The notes beneath the pieces were generated by a model, which was not told the origin of the DNA, ran no database searches, and saw only the letters and a program-made list of their open reading frames with translations. From assembly GCF_013393365.1 (NCBI RefSeq), contig NZ_AP022321.1, forward strand, positions 1,688,501 to 1,752,500: DNA of 64,000 nucleotides. The letters run 5' to 3'. The translations under genes were made by a program, and so were the position numbers. This DNA comes from Veillonella nakazawae. Its GTDB lineage: Bacteria > Bacillota > Negativicutes > Veillonellales > Veillonellaceae. Positions 47,721 through 57,257 of the stretch are shown piece by piece; position 1 is the stretch's first letter; each line of letters opens with the position of its first letter.

Positions 47721-47773
47721 TTACAAAATCAATCATACGTCAATTACAAAATCAACAAATCATAGGCTAATTA
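47704..47773 (+). repeat. Three 23-bp tandem repeats upstream of fruK
   Basis: Units begin at 47704, 47727 and 47750 with the pattern AATCAATSATACG-YAATTACAAA; the third is more degenerate. The array begins inside the end of the antiporter gene and ends just before the fruK ribosome site. The period is close to two helical turns. Confidence 0.6.
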
Positions 47774-47796
47774 ATTAATCTTAAAGGGGAATTTGT

Positions 47797-48711
47797 ATGA
47801 TTTACACCATTACCTTTAACCCAGCCCTAGATTATATCGTACGACTTGAGCAACTCAAGACTGGTACCATTAATCGCACCACCCAAGAATACATACTTGG
47901 TGGTGGCAAGGGTATCAACGTATCTATCGTTCTTAACAACTTAGGCATGGATACAACGGCACTCGGTTTCATCGCCGGCTTTACAGGTGAAGAAATCGTA
48001 ACGCAGCTCAATAACTTCGGCGTTAAAGAAGATTTTATTCGCCTTCGCGAAGGTTTGACCCGCATCAATGTTAAGGTGAAAGCCTCTGATGAAGAAACAG
48101 AGATTAACGGTCGTGGCCCAATTATCTCGGATGACGAATTAGAGGCCCTATACAAGCAGCTCGATGCATTGACAGAAAAGGATACATTAATCCTTGCAGG
48201 TAGTATTCCTTCTAGCTTACCAAGCGATATGTACGAACTCATTATGGAGCGCTTACAACATAAAAATATTCGCATCGTCGTAGATGCTACAAAGGATTTA
48301 CTTACACGAGTATTGCCATATAAACCGTTCTTGATTAAACCAAATAATCACGAGCTTAGTGAAATCTTTGGCCGCACCCTCTCTACTAAAGATGACCTGG
48401 TAGAAGCGGCTAAGGCTTTGCAAGAGAAAGGCGCACAACACGTGCTTATCTCCATGGCTGGTGATGGAGCAATCCTAGTCGCTGCTGACGGAACAGTATA
48501 TACGAGCCCTGCTCCTAAAGGAATCCTCGTAAATTCTGTAGGTGCTGGCGATTCCATGGTAGCCGGATTTATTACAGGCTTTGAGAAAACAGACGACCTA
48601 CAAGAGGCTCTATACTGGGGCATCTCCAGTGGCTCAGCCTCCGCTTACTCTGAAAATCTCGCTACACTTGCAGAAGTAGAAGCACTACTTTCACAAGTAC
48701 GAGCTAACTAG
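47797..48711 (+). CDS. fruK: 1-phosphofructokinase
   Basis: This 304-residue PfkB-family kinase phosphorylates fructose 1-phosphate (from FruA) to the 1,6-bisphosphate. Motifs: ITFNPALDYIVRL at the N-terminus, GGGKGINVSIVLNNLG (PfkB signature 1), and VNSVGAGDSMVAGFITG (signature 2, with the catalytic Asp). AAAGGGGAATTTGT precedes the ATG. It is followed at 33 bp by fruA, forming an operon, with the tandem repeats just upstream. Confidence 0.95.
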   Translation: MIYTITFNPALDYIVRLEQLKTGTINRTTQEYILGGGKGINVSIVLNNLGMDTTALGFIAGFTGEEIVTQLNNFGVKEDFIRLREGLTRINVKVKASDEETEINGRGPIISDDELEALYKQLDALTEKDTLILAGSIPSSLPSDMYELIMERLQHKNIRIVVDATKDLLTRVLPYKPFLIKPNNHELSEIFGRTLSTKDDLVEAAKALQEKGAQHVLISMAGDGAILVAADGTVYTSPAPKGILVNSVGAGDSMVAGFITGFEKTDDLQEALYWGISSGSASAYSENLATLAEVEALLSQVRAN

Positions 48712-48744
48712 TTTTATATTTTATTTGCATCAAGGAGTACATAT

Positions 48745-50727
48745 ATGCAAATCACTGATTTATTAAAACCTCAATCCGTCTTGCTAAATGCAGACCCTGT
48801 TACGAAGGCTGACGCTATTTATACCTTAGGGGAATTAATGGAAAAAGGCGGCAACCTCATCGACAAAGCTGAATACTTAGCAGCCGTTTTCGCTCGTGAA
48901 GAATCTGGCTCTACTGGCCTTGGCGACGGTATCGCTACACCACATGCTAAATCCGCAGGTGTAAAAGAAGCTGGCCTGGCAGCAATGGTTGTACCTCACG
49001 GCGTAGACTTTGAAGCACTCGACGGCCAACCTTCTCGTTTATTCTTCATGATCGCTGCCCCTGAAGGCGCTGCTGATACTCATGTAGAGGTATTGAGCCA
49101 ATTAGCTATGATGGTTATCGACCCGGATTTCAAAGAAGCCCTCATCGCTGCACCAACTGTAGAACGTTTCTTGGAACTCGTAACAGCTAAAGAGCAAGGT
49201 AACTTTGACCCATCCGTTGAAGGATATATCAAACAGCCAGAATCTCAAGAGACTCCAAGTATTACCGATGCTATCGAAGCTAAAGCTACGGAAGCTATCG
49301 AAAAAGTGGCTCCTAAGATTTCTGTAGATAACCCGCACTACGATGTATTGGCTGTAACTGGTTGCCCTACTGGTATTGCTCATACCTACATGGCTGCAGA
49401 ATCTTTAGAACGAAAAGCCAAAGAAATGGGCATTTCCTTAAAGGTTGAGAAAAATGGTGCTTCTGGTGTTAAAGATGCTCTTACAGCAGAAGAAATTGCT
49501 CATGCTAAATGCATCATCGTCGCTTCTGACCGTCAAGTAGAAATGGCGCGCTTTAACGGCAAACCTATGATTCAAACGAAGGTTGCGAACGGTATCAATA
49601 AAGCAGAAGAGCTTTTAACCGAAGCCATGGCTGGCACAGCACCTGTATACCAAGCATCCGCGGCAGACCGCGAAGCTGCTGAAATTGCTGCTAGCGCATC
49701 TGACAGCGTAGGTCGTCAAATCTACAAACACTTGATGAACGGCGTATCTCACATGTTGCCATTCGTTATTGGTGGCGGTATCTTGATTGCCCTTGCATTC
49801 TTATTCGATACATTCGATCCTGCGAATCCTAAAAACTTTGGTTCTGGCACACCTTTATCTGGCTTCTTAATGCAAATCGGTGGTGCATCCTTTGGATTCA
49901 TGTTGCCAGTATTAGCTGGTTACATTGCTATGAGTATTGCTGATCGCCCAGGTCTTGTGGCTGGTTTCGTTGGTGGCTTATTGGCTAACCAAGGCGGCTC
50001 TGGTTTCCTTGGTGCATTGATTGCCGGCTTTGCAGCAGGTTATTTAGTATTATTAGTTAAGAAATTAGTATCTGGTTTGCCTCAAGCATTAGAAGGTACA
50101 AAACCAGTTCTCTTCTATCCTGTACTCGGTGTATTGTTCATCGGCCTCGCTATTACCTTCGTAATCAACCCTCCTGTATCTGCACTTAACCACTGGTTAA
50201 TGGACTCCTTACAATCTATGGGCACTACTAGCCGCGTATTGTTAGGTCTTATCTTTGGTGCCATGATGTCCGTTGATATGGGCGGCCCTGTAAACAAGGC
50301 TGCTTACGTTATCGGTACTGGCGCCCTTGCTACTGGTGAATACGGTATCATGGCAGCTGTTATGGCAGGTGGTATGGTTCCGCCATTGGCAATCGCGCTT
50401 TGTACTACATTCTTCCCTAGCCGCTTTACAGAAGCAGAACGTAAATCTGGTATTACAAACTACATCATGGGCCTCTCCTTCATCACTGAAGGTGCTATCC
50501 CATTTGCAGCGGCTGATCCAGTTCGCGTATTACCAGCTTGCATCATCGGTGCTGGTACAGCTGGTGCGTTGTCCATGTTCTTCGAGTGTACATTACGCGC
50601 TCCACATGGCGGTATCTTCGTAGTACCTACAATCGGTAACCCACTTCTATACCTTGCATCCATCGCAATCGGTTCCGTTGTGGCTTGCTTCATCTTGGCA
50701 CTTGTAAAACCAAGCCTAAAAAAATAA
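48745..50727 (+). CDS. fruA: Fructose PTS transporter IIABC
   Basis: This 660-residue protein is a fusion of IIA, IIB and IIC. IIA lies at residues 1-145 with active His in GIATPHAKSAG; IIB at ~195-295 with active Cys in VTGCPTGIAHTYMAAE; IIC is polytopic from ~330 to the end, with GGPVNKAAYVIG and ITEGAIPFAA. It transports and phosphorylates fructose to fructose 1-phosphate with HPr and EI encoded nearby. Ends in a terminator at 50797. Confidence 0.95.
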   Translation: MQITDLLKPQSVLLNADPVTKADAIYTLGELMEKGGNLIDKAEYLAAVFAREESGSTGLGDGIATPHAKSAGVKEAGLAAMVVPHGVDFEALDGQPSRLFFMIAAPEGAADTHVEVLSQLAMMVIDPDFKEALIAAPTVERFLELVTAKEQGNFDPSVEGYIKQPESQETPSITDAIEAKATEAIEKVAPKISVDNPHYDVLAVTGCPTGIAHTYMAAESLERKAKEMGISLKVEKNGASGVKDALTAEEIAHAKCIIVASDRQVEMARFNGKPMIQTKVANGINKAEELLTEAMAGTAPVYQASAADREAAEIAASASDSVGRQIYKHLMNGVSHMLPFVIGGGILIALAFLFDTFDPANPKNFGSGTPLSGFLMQIGGASFGFMLPVLAGYIAMSIADRPGLVAGFVGGLLANQGGSGFLGALIAGFAAGYLVLLVKKLVSGLPQALEGTKPVLFYPVLGVLFIGLAITFVINPPVSALNHWLMDSLQSMGTTSRVLLGLIFGAMMSVDMGGPVNKAAYVIGTGALATGEYGIMAAVMAGGMVPPLAIALCTTFFPSRFTEAERKSGITNYIMGLSFITEGAIPFAAADPVRVLPACIIGAGTAGALSMFFECTLRAPHGGIFVVPTIGNPLLYLASIAIGSVVACFILALVKPSLKK

Positions 50728-50796
50728 TTGTGAAAGCTAGGTTATACTACTACCTATAGCTAAAAACCACACTTATAGAAAAATACTATATACGGT

Positions 50797-50829
50797 AAAA
50801 GGACTAGAACAAAATGTTCTAGTCCTTTT
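50797..50829. terminator. Terminator between convergent fruA and secreted-protein gene
   Basis: AAAAGGACTAGAAC / GTTCTAGTCCTTTT, 14-bp stem with five-base loop, usable from both directions. Confidence 0.9.
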
Positions 50830-50839
50830 CTTATACAAA

Positions 50840-51418
50840 CTATCGAATTACATCATCATAAAATACACCGAAAACTTTTTTGAATACTTGATTTGCTACA
50901 TGATAGCTTTCAAAATCAAAGTCTGTAGGCGTTAGGAAAGTAACATGCTCATACCCTTTATAACCAGGTTTTGTTGGTTTGCTTTCACCATTAAGAGTAT
51001 AGTCCTGTTGAGCCTTAACAGTCCCTACAATACCAGAATTATCCATTTTTATATTCCATATTTCACCTAAATGGAAATCAGGAAATTGTTGTTTAAATTC
51101 TGGAACTTTTGCCACTAAATGAGCAAAGGAATAATTTAGATTATAGTCATAATGAATTGTATATTCTCGAATCAAATCTGACGAAGGCAATACAACGTAT
51201 ATCTTAGTTTCTATGCTTTTTATACGTGCATCGGTAGATATATCTCGAAGTGTGCTCAACTCAATATATTTACCATCTCCACCACCAGTGTCACCTTTAG
51301 ATATAATGTGTTCGAAACGGCTAGTATCTTGTAATTCAGCATTAGAAACTGCTTTCACAGAATTAACGGAAACACCGCATACGCATAAGATAGCCATTAA
51401 AATTAAGAAACGTTTCAT
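50840..51418 (-). CDS. Secreted protein of unknown function, copy 2
   Basis: This 192-residue protein has a signal peptide (MKRFLILMAILCVCGVSV). The mature part begins SNAELQDTSRFEHI. It resembles the upstream gene in layout: Asn-Ala/Glu-Leu start, a beta-rich middle (REYTIHYDYNLNYSFAHLV versus TEYELTATYNTNYSLASLI) and a C-terminal FxVFYDDVIR versus QHFDDIVVK end. GAGGTGCCAT precedes the chosen ATG. It overlaps nothing; its start lies 9 bp after the upstream stop. Function unknown. Confidence 0.7.
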   Translation of the reverse strand: MKRFLILMAILCVCGVSVNSVKAVSNAELQDTSRFEHIISKGDTGGGDGKYIELSTLRDISTDARIKSIETKIYVVLPSSDLIREYTIHYDYNLNYSFAHLVAKVPEFKQQFPDFHLGEIWNIKMDNSGIVGTVKAQQDYTLNGESKPTKPGYKGYEHVTFLTPTDFDFESYHVANQVFKKVFGVFYDDVIR

Positions 51419-51426
51419 ATGGCACC

Positions 51427-52008
51427 TCATTTCACCACAATATCATCGAAATGCTGCTGATATGCAACGACAAACATGGCATCTGCTATAGCAAAGAGAT
51501 CTTGATCGGAGCGACTACGATCAAGTGGTCGTGATTGATGTAGCAATCTAGCTGGGCTATTAACCGCAGTGCCATCCCAAGTGTATCGTTTGACCGCTTG
51601 TAATTCAATTTGTATACCAGACTCATCTTGTGCAGCCTTAATCACTGCATACATAGCTGGTGATGGTTTTACACTCTGCTGAGCTTGTATTAAACTAGCT
51701 AACGAGTAATTCGTATTATAGGTGGCAGTCAATTCATATTCCGTAATAGCCTCACCATGAGCCCGTTCGCTAACAGAATAAATAGTACCTTTCAGCTTAT
51801 AATGTGGAGCTGCATACTCTAAACTTTCCACAGAATAGGTATTTAAAAAGAATACATCCCTATTACTTGAATTATCATCATAAGAATATGTTTTCTCATA
51901 TACATTTTTAAACTGTGGTGAACTATTTAACTCATTAATCGATATCGCTTGTGTCTGTATGGTAAAAGTAGCTAGTACCATACAGGCTAGCAAGAATTTT
52001 CTAAACAT
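51427..52008 (-). CDS. Secreted protein of unknown function, copy 1
   Basis: This 193-residue protein has a signal peptide (MFRKFLLACMVLATFTIQTQA). The mature protein begins ISINELNSSPQFK. Predicted beta-rich, no membrane segment besides the signal, no lipobox, no catalytic motif recognised. It is a paralogue of the next gene downstream and co-transcribed with it. Divergent from the tannase-like gene, with which it shares a 300-bp intergenic region. Confidence 0.7.
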   Translation of the reverse strand: MFRKFLLACMVLATFTIQTQAISINELNSSPQFKNVYEKTYSYDDNSSNRDVFFLNTYSVESLEYAAPHYKLKGTIYSVSERAHGEAITEYELTATYNTNYSLASLIQAQQSVKPSPAMYAVIKAAQDESGIQIELQAVKRYTWDGTAVNSPARLLHQSRPLDRSRSDQDLFAIADAMFVVAYQQHFDDIVVK

Positions 52009-52312
52009 ATTCTCTCCTTTATAATTGAAATTCCGTTAAATTACAAAAAGCATATCATATTTTATAGAAAGATGTACACATACGAAAAATGCCATTTCAA
52101 ATCATTATAGATAATATAAAAGTAATGATCACTATTCTACGTACTTTAAATTTATTTATATTTTTCTAAGTCTATCTTCTTCGTACTCATCCAGTATTCA
52201 TCTATTCTTCTATAAATTGTACAAATATATCGATTTATGTTAAACTATATAAATATAAATAAATTTTAAAATTATAAATTATTTTTTTCAATTCTAGTTC
52301 GGAGAGTAATTC
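52009..52312. promoter_or_regulatory. Divergent AT-rich promoter region
   Basis: About 300 bp between divergent genes. No gene or clear palindrome is seen. GGAGAG (52302-52307) is the ribosome site of the rightward gene. TTGTAC ... AACTATATAAATATAAAT near 52216-52260 is a possible promoter; not certain. Confidence 0.35.
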
Positions 52313-55300
52313 ATGAAATCATCTAGGAAACGTAAGGTCACTGCCGCATTTTTTGCAGCAGCAGCGTTGGGTGGTGTTGCCCACGCAGCCCCTACCCTCA
52401 ACATGAATGATTTAGTAGGTTCGAACACTACCACTGAATCAACGGCTCAAGGCAATAATAATATTGCTACTCCAGTCGTACGACCTATGGCAACTCAGCC
52501 TACCCCTGTAACTACACAATCAGTTCCAAAGGTAACACCTTTAATACCGCGTGTACGTCCAGTACCTGTAAACGATATTGCGAAAGCTTTATCAGATCAA
52601 CAACGGGCTGTTTCACAACCACAATATGTTGTTAACAAACAAACTAATGCTGTCATGGAACCAACATTGGCCATGCATAGCTTGATGAACGTACAACGTA
52701 AAACTGAACCTGTTACAGTACAAAAACAAGTTGATGGCAAACAGCAAGTACAAACGACACAGGTACAACGTACTCCTGTAATGGTTCAACAAGAATCTAC
52801 AACTCCTTTAGTTATTGCTAATACAACTCAAACTAAAGCCGTTGTAGCAAAACAAAAATTAACTATTCGAGATATTCAACGTGCAGAACGTGAAAGATTA
52901 GCTCAATTAGCAGCAGAAGAAGCGGCGCAACAAGCAGGTACAAACCAAGTTGATCAGCAAATGGTTGCTCAGAAACAAGCTGAAGCTCAGCGTCAAGCTG
53001 CAATTCTAGCAGAACAACAACGTCAAATGGCTATGCAAGCGGAACAGCAACGGATTGCACAGCAACAAGCTGAGGCTCAACGTCAAGCGGCTTTAAAAGC
53101 AGAACAAGTTCGTATTGCAGCTCAACAAGCGGAACAACAACGTATCGCTGCCGAGCAAGCTGAAGCTCAACGTCAAGCAGCTCTAAGAGCCGAGCAAGAG
53201 CGTATCGCTGCACAGCAAGCTGAACAAGCTCGTATCGCTGAAGCACAACGTCAAGCTGCAGAGCAAGAACGTCTTCGTATCCAAGAGGAACAACGTCGCA
53301 TTGCACAACAACAGGCCGAGGCTCAACGTCAAGCGGCTATACAAGCGGAACAACAACGTATGGCTGCAGAGCAAGCTGAAGCTCAACGTCAAGCGGCTTT
53401 GAAAGCTGAACAAGAACGTATCGCTGCTGAACAAGCTGAAGCTCAACGCCAAGCCGCCTTAAAAGCTGAACAACAACGTATCGCTGCTGAACAAGCTGCT
53501 CGCCAACGTGCAGAAGCTGCTGCTAAAGCTGAGGCAGAACGTCAAGCGGCTATAAAAGCTGATCAAGAGCGTATCGCAGCGGAGCAAGCTGAGGCAGAAC
53601 GTCAAGCAGCTTTGAAAGCTGAACAACAACGTATTGCTGCCGAACAAGCTAAAGCTGAACGTGAAGCGGCACTCAAAGCTGAACAAGATCGCATTGCAGC
53701 ACAACAAGCAGAAATGGCAAGACAAGTTGCCATCAAAGAAGAGCAAGAACGTTTAGCTGCCGAGCAATTAGCAAAAGAAGAAGCAGAGGCTGCTGCTAAA
53801 GCACAAGCTGAAGCTGCTGCTAAGGCTCAATCTGAAGCAGAGGCAAAAGCTAAAGCTGAAGCGGAAGCCGCCGCTAAAGCTCAAGCTGAGGCAGAAGCAA
53901 AAGCTAAAGCTCAAGCTGAAGCTGCCGCTAAAGCTCAGGCTGAGGCAGAAGCAAAAGCTAAAGCACAAGCTGAAGCCGCCGCTAAAGCTCAGGCTGAGGC
54001 AGAAGCAAAAGCTAAAGCACAAGCTGAAGCTGAAGCTAAAGCACAAGCCGAAGCTGAGGCAAAAGCTAAAGCCGAAGCTGAGGCACAAGCTAAAGCTCAA
54101 GAAAATAAATTACCTCAATCTTATGTAGATGCTCGTAATGAAGCTTCCACAAAAGGTGCTGGTGTAACGGAAGAAAAAAATATTCTTTCTCAACCAATAG
54201 AACCACCATTGCAGGCCGATACATCTGCGAAGATTAGCCTTGCTTTCGACGTGAAGAATTATGAATCCATGTCTACTACTGTAGATAATAAGGAAATCAA
54301 ATATCGCGCCTTCGAATATATCCCTTACGTGGCTAATCCAATCGATATCGATCAACAGTACATGAACATTTATGTACCAGAAGAATACTTCAACAATGGC
54401 ACTATAAATGGTTACAATACGCAAACAGCCCCTATCTTCATGCCAAATGCGGTAGGTGGTTATATGCCAAGCCAAGCTATGACTCCAAAAGTAGAAAATG
54501 GCAAACCTAATAGTGTTCTTTACGCATTATCCCGTGGCTATGTAGTAGCTTCCCCGGCTACACGCGGTCGTACAAATAAAGCATCCGATGGCAACTTTAT
54601 CGGTAAAGCGCCTGCAGTTATTGTTGACTTACAAGCTGCCACAGCATACTTACATGCTAACGATTCCACAATGCCAGGTAATGCAAATCGTATCATCACT
54701 AATGGTACAAGTGCTGGTGGTGCTGTATCCTTATTGCAAGGTGCCACTGGTAACAACTCTGACTTCCAACCATATTTACAAGCATTAGGTGCTGCTACAG
54801 CGGCAACCAATGTATATGCAGTTTCTGCCTATGCACCTATTACAAACCTTGATGCGGCTGATATGGCCTATGAATGGAGCTATAAAGGTATTACATCTTT
54901 CAATAAAGTAACGATGGGCCAAGGTGAATTGCCTCAAGCCAGCGCAGGTGGCAATACAGCTCCTCCGCAACGTACAATGCAACGTGTAAACTTGAATGCT
55001 GATGATGTAGCATACTCTAACTTACTAAGCGAACACTTCCCAGAATACGTAAATAATTTACAATTGCATGACTCTATGGGGCGTGTATTGAAACTAGATA
55101 AGAATGGCAATGGTACTTTCAAAAATTATGTGAAAGCATTCATCATTGATGCAGCTAATAAAGCACAAGCTAAAGGTACTGATTTATCTAAACATACATA
55201 CTTTGTACGAGATAATAAAACAGGCGCTATAAAAGATATTAACTGGGAAGCTTACAATCAGTTTGTAAGTCGTTCTAAAGCACCAGGTGCATTCGATTCC

Positions 55301-55678
55301 CGTTCTAATGACTCTGGCGAGAACAACTTATTCGGTACAAGTTCAACAGATAATAATCACTTTACAATTACTGCTGCACTACACGATACAACACCTAACC
55401 AAGATGTATACGTAGAAAATGCTAAAATCGTTACTATGATGAACCCAATGAACTATCTCGGTTCTCCAGCAGCGACAAATGCACGCTACTATCGTATCCG
55501 CTATGGTACAGCTGATAGCAATACATCCGTAGCTATCCCATTGATCGTAGGTACACGTGCTCAAAACCTTGGGTACAACGTAGATATGGCAACACCATTT
55601 GATGTAGACCATTCTGGTGACTACGATTTAGACGAATTATTCAACTGGATGGACAATATCGTTAAAAACGGTAGATAA
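52313..55678 (+). CDS. Exported coiled-coil stalk fused to a subtype-B tannase-like esterase
   Basis: A 1121-residue exported protein. Signal peptide: MKSSRKRKVTAAFFAAAALGG, cut near AHA-APTL. A Thr/Gln/Pro/Val-rich linker runs to ~residue 180. Then ~185-600 is an Ala/Gln/Glu/Lys/Arg repeat (units like EQQRIAAEQAEAQRQAALKA, then AEAKAKAQ), predicted as a long helical stalk. The C-terminal domain (~625-1121) is a tannase/feruloyl-esterase-like alpha/beta hydrolase with Ser800 in GTSAGG, Asp1068 in YGTADSN and His1100 in DVDHSGD. The Asp-His spacing of 32 equals that reported for L. plantarum tannase. No SLH or sortase motif. Substrate not proven. Confidence 0.85.
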   Translation: MKSSRKRKVTAAFFAAAALGGVAHAAPTLNMNDLVGSNTTTESTAQGNNNIATPVVRPMATQPTPVTTQSVPKVTPLIPRVRPVPVNDIAKALSDQQRAVSQPQYVVNKQTNAVMEPTLAMHSLMNVQRKTEPVTVQKQVDGKQQVQTTQVQRTPVMVQQESTTPLVIANTTQTKAVVAKQKLTIRDIQRAERERLAQLAAEEAAQQAGTNQVDQQMVAQKQAEAQRQAAILAEQQRQMAMQAEQQRIAQQQAEAQRQAALKAEQVRIAAQQAEQQRIAAEQAEAQRQAALRAEQERIAAQQAEQARIAEAQRQAAEQERLRIQEEQRRIAQQQAEAQRQAAIQAEQQRMAAEQAEAQRQAALKAEQERIAAEQAEAQRQAALKAEQQRIAAEQAARQRAEAAAKAEAERQAAIKADQERIAAEQAEAERQAALKAEQQRIAAEQAKAEREAALKAEQDRIAAQQAEMARQVAIKEEQERLAAEQLAKEEAEAAAKAQAEAAAKAQSEAEAKAKAEAEAAAKAQAEAEAKAKAQAEAAAKAQAEAEAKAKAQAEAAAKAQAEAEAKAKAQAEAEAKAQAEAEAKAKAEAEAQAKAQENKLPQSYVDARNEASTKGAGVTEEKNILSQPIEPPLQADTSAKISLAFDVKNYESMSTTVDNKEIKYRAFEYIPYVANPIDIDQQYMNIYVPEEYFNNGTINGYNTQTAPIFMPNAVGGYMPSQAMTPKVENGKPNSVLYALSRGYVVASPATRGRTNKASDGNFIGKAPAVIVDLQAATAYLHANDSTMPGNANRIITNGTSAGGAVSLLQGATGNNSDFQPYLQALGAATAATNVYAVSAYAPITNLDAADMAYEWSYKGITSFNKVTMGQGELPQASAGGNTAPPQRTMQRVNLNADDVAYSNLLSEHFPEYVNNLQLHDSMGRVLKLDKNGNGTFKNYVKAFIIDAANKAQAKGTDLSKHTYFVRDNKTGAIKDINWEAYNQFVSRSKAPGAFDSRSNDSGENNLFGTSSTDNNHFTITAALHDTTPNQDVYVENAKIVTMMNPMNYLGSPAATNARYYRIRYGTADSNTSVAIPLIVGTRAQNLGYNVDMATPFDVDHSGDYDLDELFNWMDNIVKNGR

Positions 55679-55703
55679 TAACAACTAAATACATACCATA
55701 ATA

Positions 55704-55735
55704 TAAAAGGAGCTACCTAGTAGCTCCTTTTTCTT
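55704..55735 (+). terminator. Terminator of the tannase-like gene
   Basis: AAAAGGAGCTAC / GTAGCTCCTTTT hairpin, followed by TTTTCTTT. Confidence 0.85.
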
Positions 55736-55783
55736 TATGCCAAATTAAATATCTCTAAAATAAAGCTCCAGTATGTTAAGCAC

Positions 55784-55813
55784 AAAAAAGCCCCTCTACC
55801 GAGGGGCTTTGCT
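55784..55813 (-). terminator. cysK terminator
   Basis: AAGCCCCTC / GAGGGGCTT stem with TACC loop; followed on the minus strand by a T run. Confidence 0.85.
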
Positions 55814-55856
55814 CTATTAGGAAAGCATATTCACAGCTTTCACCAATCATATTCTA

Positions 55857-56792
55857 TTATACTTCTGGGAATAATGCAGTGGACAAGTAGCGTTCACCTG
55901 TATCAGGAAGAATTACTACGATGTTTTTGCCTTTATTTTCAGGACGTTTAGCCAATTCTTGAGCAGCCCAAAGAGCAGCACCAGAGGAAATACCAACTAA
56001 GATACCTTCTGTATGTCCAAATGCTTGAGATGTAGCGAATGCATCATCGTTAGTTACTTGGATTACTTCATCGTAAATATTAGTATCCAAAGTATCCGGA
56101 ATGAAGCCAGCGCCTAAGCCTTGGATTTTGTGAGGACCAGGTTTGCCATTGGACAATACTGGGGAATCAGTTGGTTCAACAGCCACAATTTTTACGTCAG
56201 GGTTTTGTTCTTTTAAATAACGACCTGCACCAGTCAAAGTACCGCCTGTACCAACACCAGCTACGTAGATATCTACTGCACCATCTGTATCTTGCCAGAT
56301 TTCAGGACCAGTTGTTTTATAGTGAATTGCTGGGTTTGCTTGATTTACGAATTGACCCGCCTCGATGGCACCAGCTGTAGCTGTTACGATTTCTTTAGCT
56401 TTTGCAATAGCACCTTTCATGCCAAGAGATCCATCAGTCAACACGAGTTGAGCACCATAGCCAAGCATCAATTTACGGCGTTCGATGGACATTGTTTCTG
56501 GCATTACGATTACAACTTTATAGCCAAGAGCAGCACCAACAGCGGATAAACCGATACCAGTATTACCAGATGTAGCTTCTACGATTGTACCACCTGGTTG
56601 TAATTCACCAGATTCAACAGCTGCTTGAATAATTGCTGCAGCAATACGATCTTTAACAGAGCCACCTGGATTAAAGTATTCCAATTTAGCAAAAATATTT
56701 GCATCTGCGCCATATTTTTTACCAAAACGTGTAGCTGCCAACAAAGGTGTTTTACCAATTAATTCAACGAAAGATTTTGCAATATTAGACAT
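55857..56792 (-). CDS. cysK: Cysteine synthase A
   Basis: This 311-residue PLP enzyme makes cysteine from O-acetylserine and sulfide. PLP Lys is in [13 protein letters not shown], substrate loop TSGNTGIG, phosphate loop [15 protein letters not shown]; the C-terminus has the [10 protein letters not shown] segment. It lies 15 bp downstream of a CymR-like gene, so they are one operon. In Gram-positives CysK forms a signalling complex with CymR. Confidence 0.96.
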   Translation of the reverse strand: MSNIAKSFVELIGKTPLLAATRFGKKYGADANIFAKLEYFNPGGSVKDRIAAAIIQAAVESGELQPGGTIVEATSGNTGIGLSAVGAALGYKVVIVMPETMSIERRKLMLGYGAQLVLTDGSLGMKGAIAKAKEIVTATAGAIEAGQFVNQANPAIHYKTTGPEIWQDTDGAVDIYVAGVGTGGTLTGAGRYLKEQNPDVKIVAVEPTDSPVLSNGKPGPHKIQGLGAGFIPDTLDTNIYDEVIQVTNDDAFATSQAFGHTEGILVGISSGAALWAAQELAKRPENKGKNIVVILPDTGERYLSTALFPEV

Positions 56793-56807
56793 AATAGTTA
56801 CTCCTTA

Positions 56808-57257
56808 TTAAATAGAACCATCCCAATTATCATATTTTGTATCAAGTTTAGCGTAAGTTCCATCAATTACATCTTGAAGAGTTACGTTTTCTAGATAATC
56901 ATGAATATAGTTTTGTAATCCTGCCCAGAAACCAACAGTTCTTTCATTGATTACTGTATCAGTACTCACCCCTTCATCAAGAGTGGAGATGATAGCCATG
57001 GATTCTTCCGTGGCAAGCAAAATTTCAATAATAGTGTACTCTTTAGGGCTTTTAGATAAGCGATAGCCTCCGTATTTACCACGAATACTATCCACTAGGT
57101 TAGCGGCACCCAAACGAGCCACAATACCCTCAAGGTATTTCTCAGATATACCTTGTCGTTCTGCAACGGATCGCAAGGAAACCGGTTTATCCTGACCTTC
57201 CTCTGCTAAATCGATGAGAACCATCAATGCATAGCGACCTTTTGTGGAAATCCTCAT
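56808..57257 (-). CDS. Rrf2-family regulator, CymR-type
   Basis: This 149-residue protein has a winged helix at residues 1-80 with STKGRYALMVLIDLAE and SEKYLEGIVARLGAANLVDS, as in Rrf2 regulators. It contains no cysteine, so it cannot bind an Fe-S cluster like IscR, which supports the CymR group (cysteine-metabolism repressor). The adjacent cysK is the expected partner. Own promoter not clearly assignable. Confidence 0.88.
   Translation of the reverse strand: MRISTKGRYALMVLIDLAEEGQDKPVSLRSVAERQGISEKYLEGIVARLGAANLVDSIRGKYGGYRLSKSPKEYTIIEILLATEESMAIISTLDEGVSTDTVINERTVGFWAGLQNYIHDYLENVTLQDVIDGTYAKLDTKYDNWDGSI

Noticed and set aside
53031..54100. Long minus-strand frames within the stalk region (for example 53768-54100)
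   Set aside because: These are shadows of the repetitive plus-strand codons; no start context and biased Ser/Phe/Leu composition.
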